64,000 nt of DNA, from assembly GCA_029027985.1 (NCBI GenBank), contig CP119076.1, forward strand, positions 186,001 through 250,000. The letters run 5' to 3'. The stretch comes from Klebsiella aerogenes (GTDB lineage: Bacteria > Pseudomonadota > Gammaproteobacteria > Enterobacterales > Enterobacteriaceae). A program made the translations under genes and the position numbers. Shown here piece by piece: positions 1 to 9,510 of the stretch (position 1 is the stretch's first letter; each line of letters starts with the position of its first letter). The notes beneath the pieces were generated by a model. The model saw nothing but the letters and a program-made list of their open reading frames with translations. It was not told the origin of the DNA and searched no databases.

Positions 1-862
1 AACCGATATGCGGCAGCGCGACCACGTTCGGCAGCGTCAGCAGCGGCGAGTCTTTGGCCAGTGGTTCATGCTCGAAGACATCGAGACCGGCGGCGTGGAT
101 CTCTCCGGACTGCAGCGCGGCGATCAGCGCCTGCTCGTCAACCACCGGGCCGCGTCCGGCGTTAATGAAGATGGCGGAAGACTTCATCTTCGCAAACTGC
201 GCTTTACCGAACAGATGGTGAGTCTCTTCGCTCAGCGGCAGGATCAGACAGACAAAGTCCGCCTCCTGCAACAGGGTATCAAGATCGCAATAGCGAGCGT
301 TGAAGCGGGCTTCCGCCTGCGGATGCTGACGGCGCGCGTTATACAGAATCGGCATACCGAAGCCATGGTGGGCGCGCTGCGCCAGCGCCATCCCGATACG
401 GCCCATGCCGACGATGCCTAAGGTTTTATGGTGTACATCGCAGCCGAACCAGTCCGGGCCAATGCTTTTTGTCCATTCCCCTGCTTTCACGCGTTCGGCT
501 ACTTCAACCACCCGACGCGCCGTGCTCAGTACCAGCGCCATTACCGTATCGGCGACGGTCTCGGTGAGCACGGTTGGCGTGTGCATCAGTAACACTTTAC
601 GCGCATTCAGCGCATCGACATCGAAATTGTCGTAGCCGACGGAAACGGTGGAGGTCGCACGCAGCTTCGGCATTTTCTCCAACAACGCGGCGTCAACCTT
701 TTCACTGGAACCCAGTAAGCCCTCAGCCTGGGCGAAGGCTTCCGCGTGCTGTGCAACGGTTTCCGGGCTCAGGTTTTTCACCTGAGTCACGGAAAAGTGT
801 TCCTCCAGACGATGTGTCAGGTCGTCGGGAAGCGTTTTATAGAGAATGACAGACGGCTTCAT
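1..862 (-). CDS. ghrB: 2-ketoacid (glyoxylate/hydroxypyruvate/2-ketogluconate) reductase GhrB, 3' end cut by window
   Basis: NAD(P)H-dependent D-2-hydroxyacid dehydrogenase of the cytoplasm; the family reduces glyoxylate, hydroxypyruvate and 2-ketoaldonates such as 2-keto-D-gluconate. The translation from the ATG at 862 begins [14 protein letters not shown] and follows E. coli GhrB almost residue by residue. The Rossmann nucleotide motif GIVGMGRIG and the conserved [10 protein letters not shown] stretch are visible. About 287 codons are present out of roughly 324, so the C-terminus with the catalytic His lies outside the window. A GGAG ribosome site precedes the ATG. It is the last gene of the run kguE-kguK-kguT-ghrB, 24 bp after kguT, so here it probably serves 2-ketogluconate breakdown, acting on the free or the 6-phosphorylated ketoacid. 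Which substrate it uses cannot be read from the sequence. Confidence 0.95.
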   Translation of the reverse strand, partial: MKPSVILYKTLPDDLTHRLEEHFSVTQVKNLSPETVAQHAEAFAQAEGLLGSSEKVDAALLEKMPKLRATSTVSVGYDNFDVDALNARKVLLMHTPTVLTETVADTVMALVLSTARRVVEVAERVKAGEWTKSIGPDWFGCDVHHKTLGIVGMGRIGMALAQRAHHGFGMPILYNARRQHPQAEARFNARYCDLDTLLQEADFVCLILPLSEETHHLFGKAQFAKMKSSAIFINAGRGPVVDEQALIAALQSGEIHAAGLDVFEHEPLAKDSPLLTLPNVVALPHIG

Positions 863-886
863 GCGTATCTCCGGAGTGTTAGTCGT

Positions 887-2167
887 TCAGGCGTGATGAG
901 CGCCAAGCGGAAGTTTTTGATTATTAGCAGGCTTAACAATCAAAGTAAGCCATACTGAGGCGAAAAGCGCCACACCCATAAAAATGTACGAGGCGGATGG
1001 GCTGCCGGTTGCGCCGTTGAGATAGCCAACGAACCAGGAACCAAAGAAGGAGCCCAGCGCGCCCATGCTGTTAATCAGCGCCATCGCGCCGCCAGCGACG
1101 TTACGCGGCAACATCTCCGGAATAATTGCGAAGAAGGGGCCATATGGCGCATACATCGCCGCGCCAGCGACGACCAGTAGGGTATAAGAGGCCCAGAAAT
1201 GGTTAGCGCCGACGGCCCAGGAACCGATAAACGCCAGCCCGCCAATCAGCAACAGCGGCCAAACGAACAGTTTACGATTCTGCATTTTATCGGAGGCCCA
1301 GGAGACGGCGATCATCGCAATCGTTGCCGCCAGATACGGTACCGAGGAGAGCCAGCCGACCTCAACCATCCCCATATTTTCGCCGCCGCTACGGATGATT
1401 GACGGCAGCCACAGTACGAAACCATACACCCCAATACTCCAGGCGAAATACTGCATGCAAAGCAGAATGACATTGCGTGAACGGAAGGCTTCGCCATAGT
1501 TACGCACGGCTTTGATACCCTGCTGTTCACGCTCCAGTTGTTCCTGCAGCGCTGCTTTTTCACTCTCCGCCAGCCAGTTCACCTGCGACGGTTTGTCTTT
1601 CACCAGCACCCACCAGCAGAAGGCCCAAATGACGGCGGGGATCCCTTCAAGAATGAACATTTCACGCCAGCCGAAGGCCTGAATCAGGTAACCGGAGACC
1701 ACCGACATCCACAGTACGGTGACCGGGTTGCCGAGGATCAGGAAGGTATTGGCACGCGAACGTTCCGATTTGGTGAACCAGTTGCTGATATAAATCAGCA
1801 TTGCCGGCATGACCGCCGCTTCCACCACGCCAAGGATAAAGCGGATGGCCGCCAGCGCCGGAATGTTATGTACCACGCCGGTCAACGAGGCGCAGCCGCC
1901 CCATAAAATCAGACAGATAAAGATAAGTTTGCGCACGCTGCGACGTTCAGCGTAGATAGCTCCCGGGATTTGGAAGAAGAAATAGCCGAGGAAGAAGAGG
2001 GCGCCGAGCAGCGATGAGACGCCTTTGGTAATGCCGAGATCTTCGGTAATACCTGCGGCCGACGCAAAGCTGAAGTTGGCGCGGTCAAGGTACGCCAGGC
2101 TATACGTGATAAACACGATAGGCATGATGTACCACCAGCGTTTTGCTGCATTCGTTGAACTGTTCAT
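887..2167 (-). CDS. kguT: MFS transporter, probable 2-ketogluconate permease (KguT-like)
   Basis: Twelve-helix major facilitator of the anion:cation symporter (ACS) type, 426 aa, expected in the inner membrane. The N-terminus, WWYIMPIVFITYSLAYLDR, is the first helix with the family-typical YLDR motif; further helices are spread evenly and the protein ends in a short charged tail. The start was set at the ATG at 2167, which has an AGAGG site about 10 bp upstream; a longer open frame to 2233 has no such support. The gene lies between a PfkB sugar kinase and ghrB, the order expected for kguE-K-T-D operons described in Pseudomonas, so uptake of 2-ketogluconate is the likely role. The substrate is inferred from context only; other sugar acids are possible. 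Confidence 0.8.
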   Translation of the reverse strand: MNSSTNAAKRWWYIMPIVFITYSLAYLDRANFSFASAAGITEDLGITKGVSSLLGALFFLGYFFFQIPGAIYAERRSVRKLIFICLILWGGCASLTGVVHNIPALAAIRFILGVVEAAVMPAMLIYISNWFTKSERSRANTFLILGNPVTVLWMSVVSGYLIQAFGWREMFILEGIPAVIWAFCWWVLVKDKPSQVNWLAESEKAALQEQLEREQQGIKAVRNYGEAFRSRNVILLCMQYFAWSIGVYGFVLWLPSIIRSGGENMGMVEVGWLSSVPYLAATIAMIAVSWASDKMQNRKLFVWPLLLIGGLAFIGSWAVGANHFWASYTLLVVAGAAMYAPYGPFFAIIPEMLPRNVAGGAMALINSMGALGSFFGSWFVGYLNGATGSPSASYIFMGVALFASVWLTLIVKPANNQKLPLGAHHA

Positions 2168-2196
2168 AGGCTTGCCTCTGTCAATGAGGTGACATA

Positions 2197-2214
2197 CGCC
2201 CGCCGGGACGGGCG
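2197..2214 (-). repeat. GC-rich hairpin between kguK and kguT
   Basis: CGCCCG and CGGGCG form a perfect 6-bp inverted repeat around a 6-nt loop in the 100-bp gap between kguK and kguT. There is no T-run, so it is more likely an RNA-processing or stability hairpin within the operon transcript than a terminator. Confidence 0.35.
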
Positions 2215-2267
2215 CTGTTGTGCCGTGCTGCATGTAGGGTACAGGACGGCTGTTTTGCGTGAAAAGA

Positions 2268-3203
2268 TTATTCGCCCAGCGCTTCGCGGGTGGGCAGCCC
2301 TTCGCTATCGCCCTGTACCTGAATGGCCAGTGAACCGATTTTGTTACCGCGGTTCACCGCCTGGGTCAGGGTTTTTCCTTCCAGCAGGGCGCTAATCACC
2401 CCGACGGCAAAACCATCGCCCGCGCCGACGGTATCAACCACGTTGTCGACTTTAATCGCAGCGATGGCTCCCTGTTCGCCGCTGGCGGTTTTGAACCAGG
2501 CACCGTCGCAGCCGGTTTTAATCACCACGGCCTGAACGCCGCGTGCGAGATAGAAATCAGCGATACCTTCCGGCGTCTGCTGACCGGTGAGGATCGTACC
2601 CTCTTTTAAGCCGGGTAATACCCAGTCGGCCTGGAAGGCGAGACGGTTGAGTTTCTCCACCATCTCAGCTTCGCTTTTCCACAGTACCGGGCGCAGATTC
2701 GGGTCGAAAGAAAGGGTTTTCCCTTCGGCCTTCATCACCTTCGCTGCGTGTTCCAGCAGGGCATAAGAGCTATCGGACAGCGCAGCGGCGACACCGCTCA
2801 AATGCAGATGGCGCGCGCTGGTGAAATAGTCGGCACGGAAATCTTCCGCCGACAGATGGCTGGCCGCGGAGCCTTTCCGAAAATACTCCACAATGGGATC
2901 GGTTCCATTTTCTACTTTAGATTTCATCTGGAAACCGGTGGCATAGCGCTCGTCCACGGTCACGCCGCGGGCGTCGATGCCCTCTTTCGCCAGCGAGTTA
3001 AGCACGAAGCGGCCAAAGCTGTCGTTGCCGACCCGGCTCACCCAGCCCACTTTCAGGCCCAGGCGCGCCAGGCCGGTCGCCACGTTCAGTTCGGCGCCGG
3101 CGACGCGTTTAATAAAGCGTTCAACCTCTGCCAGCTCACCGGTTTCCGTCGCGACAAACATCGCCATGGCCTCGCCGATGGTAATGACATCTAAGTTTTC
3201 CAT
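2268..3203 (-). CDS. kguK: PfkB-family sugar kinase, probable 2-ketogluconokinase
   Basis: Ribokinase/PfkB-family kinase of 311 aa, cytoplasmic. The second PfkB signature DTVGAGDGF lies at residues 257-265, with the catalytic Asp of GAGD at 263, and the N-terminal substrate region shows the usual GAELNVATGLARLG pattern. The closest general types are 2-keto-3-deoxygluconate and 2-ketogluconate kinases. A separate, clear kdgK is present at 47.7-48.6 kb, which argues for a different substrate here. The gene starts 3 bp after the kguE stop, so the two are translationally linked. With the transporter and reductase downstream, phosphorylation of 2-ketogluconate to 2-keto-6-phosphogluconate is the best fit. 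The family is certain; the substrate is inferred from operon order. Confidence 0.82.
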   Translation of the reverse strand: MENLDVITIGEAMAMFVATETGELAEVERFIKRVAGAELNVATGLARLGLKVGWVSRVGNDSFGRFVLNSLAKEGIDARGVTVDERYATGFQMKSKVENGTDPIVEYFRKGSAASHLSAEDFRADYFTSARHLHLSGVAAALSDSSYALLEHAAKVMKAEGKTLSFDPNLRPVLWKSEAEMVEKLNRLAFQADWVLPGLKEGTILTGQQTPEGIADFYLARGVQAVVIKTGCDGAWFKTASGEQGAIAAIKVDNVVDTVGAGDGFAVGVISALLEGKTLTQAVNRGNKIGSLAIQVQGDSEGLPTREALGE

Positions 3204-3206
3204 GAC

Positions 3207-3956
3207 TTAATCCTCGCGTAACAGATTGACGTAATGGCGGGTGACGGCCGTCAGATCGTCGCCGACCAGCGGGAATTCGATACCGCGCGGCGCATCGGCG
3301 GGCAGATTATCGAGCAGCGCCAGCCAGCGTGCGTCCGCTTGATCCGGCGGGACGGCGCGGAATTTTTCATGGTGCGGCTCTGCTGCTTTCACATGAATAT
3401 AGCTGACGGCGGGGGCGAGGTGACGCGCAGCTTCTTCCGGCGAATCGCCGACCCACAGCCAGTTGCCCATATCAAACGTCAGCGTCACTGGCATCTGATG
3501 GACCCGGCAAGCGGCTTTAAAGCGCTGCATCGGCGCCAGCTGGCCGCAATCGGTCTGGTCATTTTCCACCACCAGCGCCATACCGCTGGCGCTCAGGATG
3601 TCACGCAGCGCTTCCAGCTGTTGGTTATGGATGAAATTGCCGAGAGAGAGTTTTAGCCACAGCGCGTTAAGGGTTTGCGCTTCCTGCAGCAGCGCCGGGA
3701 GATGCGGGTTCAGTTCGCCGTTGTCGGCGAACAACGCCTGCGGCGCGGAGTAACAGGCCAGCAGACCTTGTTTTTCAATGTCTGCCGCCAGCGTTGGCAA
3801 CTGGTTCAGCTCTTCTGCGCTGAACAGTTCGCGGCGAATCTCCACGCCATCGGCGCCGGAGGCGGCGATAAAGGGTAATACGGCGGACTGCCCACCTAGT
3901 GCTTTGACGTGGTCGTTACCGTAAGCGGCGGTGACGACAATAATTTTTCTGGCCAT
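3207..3956 (-). CDS. kguE: TIM-barrel sugar isomerase/epimerase-like protein (KguE-like)
   Basis: Soluble 249-aa protein of the xylose isomerase-like TIM-barrel superfamily (AP endonuclease 2 / sugar phosphate isomerase fold). Characteristic strand ends are visible: the GADGVEIRRELF stretch, VVENDQT, TFDMGNW and YIHVKAAE, which carry the Glu, Asp and His residues that bind the divalent metal in this fold. It is first in the operon, following the promoter-operator site by about 35 bp and abutting the kinase gene. In Pseudomonas kgu operons a protein of this type sits in the same first position and is called KguE; its exact reaction is not well established, so only the fold and pathway association are claimed. 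Confidence 0.78.
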   Translation of the reverse strand: MARKIIVVTAAYGNDHVKALGGQSAVLPFIAASGADGVEIRRELFSAEELNQLPTLAADIEKQGLLACYSAPQALFADNGELNPHLPALLQEAQTLNALWLKLSLGNFIHNQQLEALRDILSASGMALVVENDQTDCGQLAPMQRFKAACRVHQMPVTLTFDMGNWLWVGDSPEEAARHLAPAVSYIHVKAAEPHHEKFRAVPPDQADARWLALLDNLPADAPRGIEFPLVGDDLTAVTRHYVNLLRED

Positions 3957-3990
3957 CTAACAAACTCCTGGCGTGGTGGGACTTAACTCC

Positions 3991-4018
3991 CTATTACGCT
4001 AGATGGTACCGGTTCCAA
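3991..4018 (-). promoter_or_regulatory. kgu operon promoter with overlapping LacI-family operator
   Basis: On the minus strand TTGGAA (4018-4013) and TAATAG (3996-3991) are spaced by 16 bp. Overlapping the -35 box is TGGTACCGGTTCCA (4004-4017), a palindrome with one mismatched pair and the central C-G step typical of LacI-family operators. The core ACCGGT is the same as in the PtxS operator of Pseudomonas as I recall it (TGAAACCGGTTTCA). Position and shape fit repression of kguEKT-ghrB by the adjacent regulator. Confidence 0.65.
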
Positions 4019-4065
4019 AGAAAAGGCCAGGATGTTTAATTTATGATCGTCATCACGATGAATCG

Positions 4066-5082
4066 TTAACGAGAAGTTGATCCCCGGACAATCAGTTTGC
4101 CGGAGAAAACCCGTTCGCAAATGGGATCGTTGCCGCCTTCGATGCGCCTGATCACCTGTTCGACGGCGGCATAGCCAATCTGCCAGGTCGGTTGCTTGAG
4201 GGTAGTTATCCCGACGCCGGCTAACTCTGCCCACTCCAGTTCATCGAAGCCCAGCAGGCCGATATCGCTGCCCCAGATCAGGTCAACACGTTTTAGCGAG
4301 CGAGCGACCTGCAGGGTCAGCGCGCCGTTAGCGGAAATCACCGCTTTGCGCATCCCGCGGTGGCGGGCATGGAACTGGCGCAGCACGTTATCCATCATCG
4401 CGCCATCGTTGAGCGGCACCTCGGCATTTTCCGCTACGATGCCGGTATAGCGCTGCAGCGTGGCGCGGAAAGCGTCCAGACGCTCGCGGCGAGTGTTAAC
4501 CGAGCCAATCGGTTCGCTTAAAAACAGCAACGCTTCAAAGCCTTTTTCCACCAGATGCTCGGTGGCGGTGGTCGCCGCCTGAGTATTATCCAGCCCGACA
4601 ACATCGCAGGCGAAATCAGGAATTTTACGGTCAATAAGCACCATCGGCAGCGCGGATTGCTGCAGGCGGTTGAGCCCTTCTTCGCGCATACCCACCGCAT
4701 TGACCACGATCCCTTCAACCTGATAACTGCGCAGCAGGTCGAGGTAGTGCAGCTCCTGATCGACTTCGTTGTTGGTATTACACACCAACAGCGTGAAGCC
4801 TTTTTCACGACAGGCGGCTTCAATGCCGCTTAGCACGTTAACGGAGTAGGGGTTGGTGATATCAGCGATGATCAGACCAATCAGGCGGGTACGGCCATGT
4901 TTGAGGCCGCGGGCCATCAGGCTGGGGCGATAGTTGAGCTCGGCAATCGCTTTTTCAATACGCGCCAACAGATCGTCGGAAAGCAGATGCTTTTCGCCGT
5001 TAAGGTAGCGTGAAATGCTGGTTTTACCGGTCCTTGCGGCTTTCGCCACATCGCTAATGGTTGCTCGCGCCGCTTTCGCCAT
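4066..5082 (-). CDS. LacI-family transcriptional regulator (PtxS/GntR-like), probable repressor of the kgu operon
   Basis: Regulator of 338 aa. The N-terminal helix-turn-helix and hinge helix are clear (ATISDVAKAARTGKTSISRY, then NYRPSLMARGL at about residues 50-60), followed by the periplasmic-binding-protein-like effector domain (LIGLIIADITNPY and the AVISANGALTLQVA region). It lies immediately upstream of kguE on the same strand, with 109 bp between that contain a promoter and a LacI-type operator, so it probably has its own promoter and represses the operon until a ketogluconate effector is present. In Pseudomonas the corresponding protein is PtxS, which responds to 2-ketogluconate. GntR/IdnR-like gluconate regulators are the alternative. 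Confidence 0.85.
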   Translation of the reverse strand: MAKAARATISDVAKAARTGKTSISRYLNGEKHLLSDDLLARIEKAIAELNYRPSLMARGLKHGRTRLIGLIIADITNPYSVNVLSGIEAACREKGFTLLVCNTNNEVDQELHYLDLLRSYQVEGIVVNAVGMREEGLNRLQQSALPMVLIDRKIPDFACDVVGLDNTQAATTATEHLVEKGFEALLFLSEPIGSVNTRRERLDAFRATLQRYTGIVAENAEVPLNDGAMMDNVLRQFHARHRGMRKAVISANGALTLQVARSLKRVDLIWGSDIGLLGFDELEWAELAGVGITTLKQPTWQIGYAAVEQVIRRIEGGNDPICERVFSGKLIVRGSTSR

Positions 5083-5147
5083 GAGGGCTTCCTTTGCTGA
5101 AAATCTGCCAACACCTTAGCGCGAAAAATAGCGATATCAAGCATTTT

Positions 5148-5170
5148 GCCCGGCAAAGAGATTACCGGGC
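5148..5170. repeat. GC-rich hairpin after yiaD
   Basis: GCCCGG and CCGGGC form a perfect 6-bp stem with an 11-nt loop, 15 bp after the yiaD stop. No good T-run follows on either strand, so termination of yiaD here is only possible. Confidence 0.4.
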
Positions 5171-5184
5171 TGGAAACGAAGAGA

Positions 5185-5847
5185 TTACTGCAGCGGACTG
5201 AGGGTAATTTCTACGCGACGGTTCTGCGCTTTGCCTTCCGCCGTGCTGTTGCTAGCGATCGGATTCGCCGGGCCCATGCCGGTCGTACGGATGCGGTTTG
5301 CAGTGACGCCTTGGGTGATCAGGGCGCTGGCGACGCTGTCCGCGCGCTGCTGCGACAGGCGCATATTCAGGTCGTTGCTGCCGGTGCTGTCGGTGTAGCC
5401 GACGACGTTGACCGCGGTTTTCTCGTACTCTTTCAGGACCATCGCCACGCCGGTCAGAGTGTTGGCGCCTGCTGGTTTCAGGTTGGCGCTGCTGCTGTCA
5501 AAGGTGACGTTATTCGGCATGTTCAGCACGATGTTGTCGCCATTTCGCGTCACGCTCACTCCGGTTCCCTGCATTTTCTGCCGCAGTTTTGCTTCCTGCG
5601 CATCCATGTAGTAACCGATACCGCCGCCGAGCGCCGCGCCTGCCGCTGCGCCAATCAGCGCGCCTTTGCCGCGGTCATGTTTGGAAGAAGAGAGCACGCC
5701 GACGCCAGCGCCCACTAAAGAGCCGATACCTGCGCCGATGCCGGATTTCCCTGCTTCGCGTTCGCCGGTATAAGGGTTGGTAGTACAACCAGAAATAGCC
5801 AGTGTGCCGCTAACGATAGCAGCAATCATGAGTACGCGTTTTTTCAT
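5185..5847 (-). CDS. yiaD: OmpA-like outer-membrane lipoprotein YiaD
   Basis: Predicted outer-membrane lipoprotein of 220 aa. The signal peptide ends in the lipobox LAISGC, with the acylated Cys at residue 21. Residues of about 35-80 form a glycine-zipper region (GIGAGIGSLVGAGVGV and GALIGAAAGAALGGGIGYY), and the C-terminal half is an OmpA-like peptidoglycan-binding domain (VVGYTDSTGSNDLNMRLSQQ, RIRTTGMGP, NRRVEI). In E. coli extra copies of YiaD rescue bamD-defective strains, linking it loosely to envelope assembly. It is transcribed alone, divergent from bisC, in the same position as in E. coli. Confidence 0.95.
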   Translation of the reverse strand: MKKRVLMIAAIVSGTLAISGCTTNPYTGEREAGKSGIGAGIGSLVGAGVGVLSSSKHDRGKGALIGAAAGAALGGGIGYYMDAQEAKLRQKMQGTGVSVTRNGDNIVLNMPNNVTFDSSSANLKPAGANTLTGVAMVLKEYEKTAVNVVGYTDSTGSNDLNMRLSQQRADSVASALITQGVTANRIRTTGMGPANPIASNSTAEGKAQNRRVEITLSPLQ

Positions 5848-6015
5848 CTTATTTCCTTAATCCTTTTTATTCTTTGCCACCGCAAGCGTGACGGTTGATT
5901 ATGACGTCTGAATACGGAGAAAATTCCCCGGAGAATCTCTCTTTTTGTAAATAACATTGAACGGTGGAATAACACACCGTCACAACACCTGCATTCGCTG
6001 ACCCAGGAGCCTGCT

Positions 6016-8346
6016 TTGCCAACCTCATCTGCAACCAAAACCATCCTAACCGCAGCCCACTGGGGACCCATGCTGGTGGAGACGGATGGTGAAAACGTCA
6101 TTTCGTCCCGCGGAGCGCTGGAAACCTCGTTCGTCAACTCGCTGCAAACGGCGGTACGCGACCAGGTACACAGTAAAACCCGCGTCCGTTATCCGATGGT
6201 GCGTAAAGGCTTTCTCGCCTCGCCGGAATGCCCTCGGGGCGTGCGCGGGCAGGATGAGTTTGTGCGGGTAAGCTGGGAGCAGGCGTTGGAATTGATTGAT
6301 GCTCAGCATCGGCGGATCCGCGAAAGCTACGGTCCGTCATCTATTTTCGCCGGTTCTTACGGCTGGCGTTCAAACGGTGTGCTGCATAAGGCGGCGACTC
6401 TGCTGCAGCGTTATATGAGCCTGGCGGGTGGCTATACCGGCCATCTTGGCGATTATTCCACCGGCGCGGCGCAGGCGATCATGCCGTATGTCGTTGGCGG
6501 TAATGAGGTTTATCAGCAGCAAACCAGCTGGCCGATGGTGCTGGAGCACAGCGACGTGGTGGTGCTGTGGAGTGCCAACCCGCTGAATACGCTGAAAATT
6601 GCCTGGAATGCCTCTGACGAACAGGGGATCCCATGGTTCGACCGGTTACGCCAGAGCGGTAAACGCCTGATCTGTATCGATCCCATGCGATCGGAAACCG
6701 TGGATTTCTTTGGCGAGTCGATGGAGTGGATCGCACCGCACATGGGCACCGACGTTGCGTTAATGCTGGGGATCGCCCATACCCTGACGGAACAGGGTTG
6801 GCAGGATGATGAGTTCCTGAGCCGCTGCACCAGCGGCTACGAGGTCTTTGCCTGCTATCTGAGCGGCGAAAGCGACGGCGTTGCCAAAACCGCTGAGTGG
6901 GCGGCGGCGATCTGCGGCGTGGCGGCAGATAAAATCCGCGAACTGGCAAAACTTTTCCATGAAAATACCACGATGCTGATGTCCGGCTGGGGTATGCAGC
7001 GCCAGCAGTTTGGCGAGCAGAAACACTGGATGCTGGTCACCCTGGCCGCGATGCTGGGGCAGATTGGCACCCCCGGCGGTGGTTTCGGGCTTTCTTACCA
7101 TTTCTCTAACGGCGGTAATCCGACGCGCCGCGCCGCTGTGCTGGCCTCAATGCAGGGGAGCGTGGCGGGCGGCATTGACGCGGTAGAAAAAATTCCGGTC
7201 GCGCGCATCGTCGAGGCGCTGGAAAACCCGCGGGCAAGCTATCAGCACAACGGCATGGAGCGGCGTTTCCCTGACATCCGCTTTATCTGGTGGGCGGGCG
7301 GCGCCAACTTTACCCATCATCAGGATACCAATCGCCTGATTCAGGCCTGGCGGAAACCGGAGCTGATTGTGATTTCCGAGTGCTTCTGGACCGCCGCCGC
7401 GCGCCATGCCGATATCGTTTTACCGGCTACCACCTCGTTTGAACGTAACGATATGACCATGACCGGCGATTACAGCAATCAGCATCTGGTGCCGATGAAG
7501 CAGGTGGTCGCGCCGCGTGATGAAGCGCGCGATGATTTCGAGATCTTCGCCGATCTGAGCGAACGCTGGGAAACGGGCGGGCGTGAGCGCTTTACTGAAG
7601 GCAAAAGCGATCTGCAATGGCTGGAGACCTTCTATCAGATTGCTGCCCAGCGCGGGGCGCAGCAGCAGGTAACCCTGCCGCCGTTTGCCGAATTCTGGCA
7701 GGCTAATCAACTGATTGAAATGCCGGAAAATCCGCAGAATGCGCGTTTTGCCCGTTTTGCGGCGTTTCGTGACGATCCGCAGGCCAATCCCCTTAAAACC
7801 GCAAGTGGGAAAATTGAAATTCACTCGCCGACCATTGCCGGCTTTGGCTATGCTGATTGCCCGCCGCACCCGATGTGGCTGGAGCCTGATGAGTGGCATG
7901 GCAACGCCGAGGCGGGACAGTTGCAGGTGCTGTCTGCGCATCCGGCGCATCGCCTGCATAGCCAGCTGAATCACACTTCGCTGCGCGAACAGTATGCCGT
8001 CGCCGGTCGCGAGCCGCTGACCATTCATCCGCTGGATGCGAAGGCGCGCAATATCGCCGACGGCGATTTGGTGCGCGTGTGGAACTCACGCGGTCAGGTG
8101 CTGGCTGGCGCTGTCGTTACGGAAGGTATTCGTCCGGGGGTGATTTGCCTGCATGAAGGCGCCTGGCCCGATATCGATCCTGAAGCCGGAATTTGCAAAA
8201 ACGGCGCGGTGAACCTGCTGACGAAAGATATTCCGACCTCGCGTCTGGGCAACGGCTGCGCCGGGAATACGGCGCTGGCATGGCTGGAAAAATACGACGG
8301 GCCAGCGTTGGCGCTTAGCGCATTTGATCCGCCGGCCAACGCATAA
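6016..8346 (+). CDS. bisC: biotin sulfoxide reductase BisC
   Basis: Cytoplasmic molybdopterin (bis-MGD) oxidoreductase of 776 aa that reduces biotin-d-sulfoxide and related S-oxides, such as methionine-S-sulfoxide, to the thioethers. The DMSO-reductase family layout is complete, from LTAAHWGP at the start to the C-terminal dinucleotide-binding domain ([13 protein letters not shown] and [14 protein letters not shown]). Ser148 in GDYSTGAA is the expected molybdenum ligand. There is no twin-arginine signal and no N-terminal 4Fe-4S cysteine motif, as is usual for BisC. The start is a TTG at 6016, supported by CAGGAG 7 bp upstream; the first ATG in frame would cut conserved residues. The 3' end overlaps the convergent yiaC by 32 bp. 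Confidence 0.95.
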   Translation: MPTSSATKTILTAAHWGPMLVETDGENVISSRGALETSFVNSLQTAVRDQVHSKTRVRYPMVRKGFLASPECPRGVRGQDEFVRVSWEQALELIDAQHRRIRESYGPSSIFAGSYGWRSNGVLHKAATLLQRYMSLAGGYTGHLGDYSTGAAQAIMPYVVGGNEVYQQQTSWPMVLEHSDVVVLWSANPLNTLKIAWNASDEQGIPWFDRLRQSGKRLICIDPMRSETVDFFGESMEWIAPHMGTDVALMLGIAHTLTEQGWQDDEFLSRCTSGYEVFACYLSGESDGVAKTAEWAAAICGVAADKIRELAKLFHENTTMLMSGWGMQRQQFGEQKHWMLVTLAAMLGQIGTPGGGFGLSYHFSNGGNPTRRAAVLASMQGSVAGGIDAVEKIPVARIVEALENPRASYQHNGMERRFPDIRFIWWAGGANFTHHQDTNRLIQAWRKPELIVISECFWTAAARHADIVLPATTSFERNDMTMTGDYSNQHLVPMKQVVAPRDEARDDFEIFADLSERWETGGRERFTEGKSDLQWLETFYQIAAQRGAQQQVTLPPFAEFWQANQLIEMPENPQNARFARFAAFRDDPQANPLKTASGKIEIHSPTIAGFGYADCPPHPMWLEPDEWHGNAEAGQLQVLSAHPAHRLHSQLNHTSLREQYAVAGREPLTIHPLDAKARNIADGDLVRVWNSRGQVLAGAVVTEGIRPGVICLHEGAWPDIDPEAGICKNGAVNLLTKDIPTSRLGNGCAGNTALAWLEKYDGPALALSAFDPPANA

Positions 8347-8755
8347 TCCAGGTTGGATGTTGGGTATCGTCCTGCCACGCGCAGTCTTCTATGCGGAAGC
8401 CCTGCGCGTGGTAGAAATTCACCGCCCGCACGTTTTTCTGATACACCTCCAGACTGAGCCAGTCGTAGTGCTGCTTGACCTCATCAAGCAGCGCGCGACC
8501 GATACCGCGGCGGATAGCTTCCGGGGCGACGAAAAGTGCCCCAACGAAGCGAGAATCCATCACGCTGACAAACCCTTTCAGGGCGTCATGTTCCTGCCAC
8601 ACCCAGGTGGCGGCGGCGGGAAGATAGACATCGCGCACCACTTCCAGGCTTTCGTGCCAGTAGCTTTCCGCGATGAACGGATGCGCGTAAATCGTACTTT
8701 CCAACCACAGGTCGAGCAGCGGGCCGGTCCTGTTGGCATCCCATTGGCGGATCAT
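8315..8755 (-). CDS. yiaC: GNAT N-acetyltransferase YiaC
   Basis: Small acetyltransferase of 146 aa with a single GNAT domain. Motif A is readable as [20 protein letters not shown] (acetyl-CoA pyrophosphate loop RRGIGRA) and motif B as [21 protein letters not shown]. coli YiaC has been reported as a protein lysine acetyltransferase. Its start codon overlaps the tag stop codon by 4 bp (ATGA), so tag and yiaC are translationally coupled in one transcript. Its 3' end runs into the convergent bisC gene. Confidence 0.93.
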   Translation of the reverse strand: MIRQWDANRTGPLLDLWLESTIYAHPFIAESYWHESLEVVRDVYLPAAATWVWQEHDALKGFVSVMDSRFVGALFVAPEAIRRGIGRALLDEVKQHYDWLSLEVYQKNVRAVNFYHAQGFRIEDCAWQDDTQHPTWIMRWPADQMR

Positions 8756-9315
8756 GCTGTCCTCCCGGGATGGCAGCAGCAGCCGATCACGTGATCGTTC
8801 ACTAATCCGCAGGCCTGCATAAATGAATAACAGATAGTGGAACCGACAAATTTAAAACCACGTTTTTTCAGTGCCTTAGAGAGTGCGTCTGAGGCTGGCG
8901 TGGTGGTTGGGATTTCAGCGAGCGTTGTGGCATGGGTGATTTGCGGCTGGTTGTCGACGAATGACCAGACGAAGTCGCTGAACGCTTCGCCGCTGGCTTC
9001 CATGGCGAGAAACGCCCGCGCATTGCCGATGATGGCCTGAATTTTTCCCCGATGGCGGATAATGCCGGCATCCTGCATCAGGCGTTCGACATCCGCTTCA
9101 TCCATGGCCGCGACGCGAACCGGGTCGAATTGGTGAAATGCCTGACGATAGTTTTCACGTTTTTTCAGCACGGTGATCCACGACAGCCCCGCCTGCTGAC
9201 CTTCAAGGCAGATCATTTCAAACAGCTTTTGCGGCGTTCTTTCGGCAACGCCCCATTCACTGTCGTGATACTGGATATAAAGAGGATCCTGGCTTACCCA
9301 TCCGCAACGCTGCAT
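8752..9315 (-). CDS. tag: DNA-3-methyladenine glycosylase I
   Basis: Base-excision repair enzyme of 187 aa that removes 3-methyladenine from alkylated DNA. All four zinc-snap ligands known from E. coli Tag are present: Cys4, His17, His175 and Cys179. The core EWGV...LFEMICLEGQQAGLSW and the catalytic-site regions match. The start is the ATG at 9315, preceded by GGGAGAG; the open frame extends upstream to 9480, but without a ribosome site and with a non-homologous sequence. It is co-transcribed with yiaC and divergent from yhjY. Confidence 0.96.
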   Translation of the reverse strand: MQRCGWVSQDPLYIQYHDSEWGVAERTPQKLFEMICLEGQQAGLSWITVLKKRENYRQAFHQFDPVRVAAMDEADVERLMQDAGIIRHRGKIQAIIGNARAFLAMEASGEAFSDFVWSFVDNQPQITHATTLAEIPTTTPASDALSKALKKRGFKFVGSTICYSFMQACGLVNDHVIGCCCHPGRTA

Positions 9316-9510
9316 GTTTCTCTCCCTTTCGTCAGAAAACTTTTTCATCCGCCTTGACGGCTGAAAGATAAAGATAATAGTTAATACAGGGATATCACTC
9401 CCCATCAACTCCTCATACTTCAAGTTGCCTTTGTGTGGTCGGCAGCTCAAATGATGTTGAGTATAAAAACACAGCAACATTGCCGATTCGGCTCTCCTGG
9501 AGTCGCATTA

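Noticed and set aside
5020-5035. Second PtxS-like ACCGGT site within the regulator gene
   Set aside because: Only the 6-bp core is symmetrical; the flanks do not form a palindrome and it lies inside the coding sequence.
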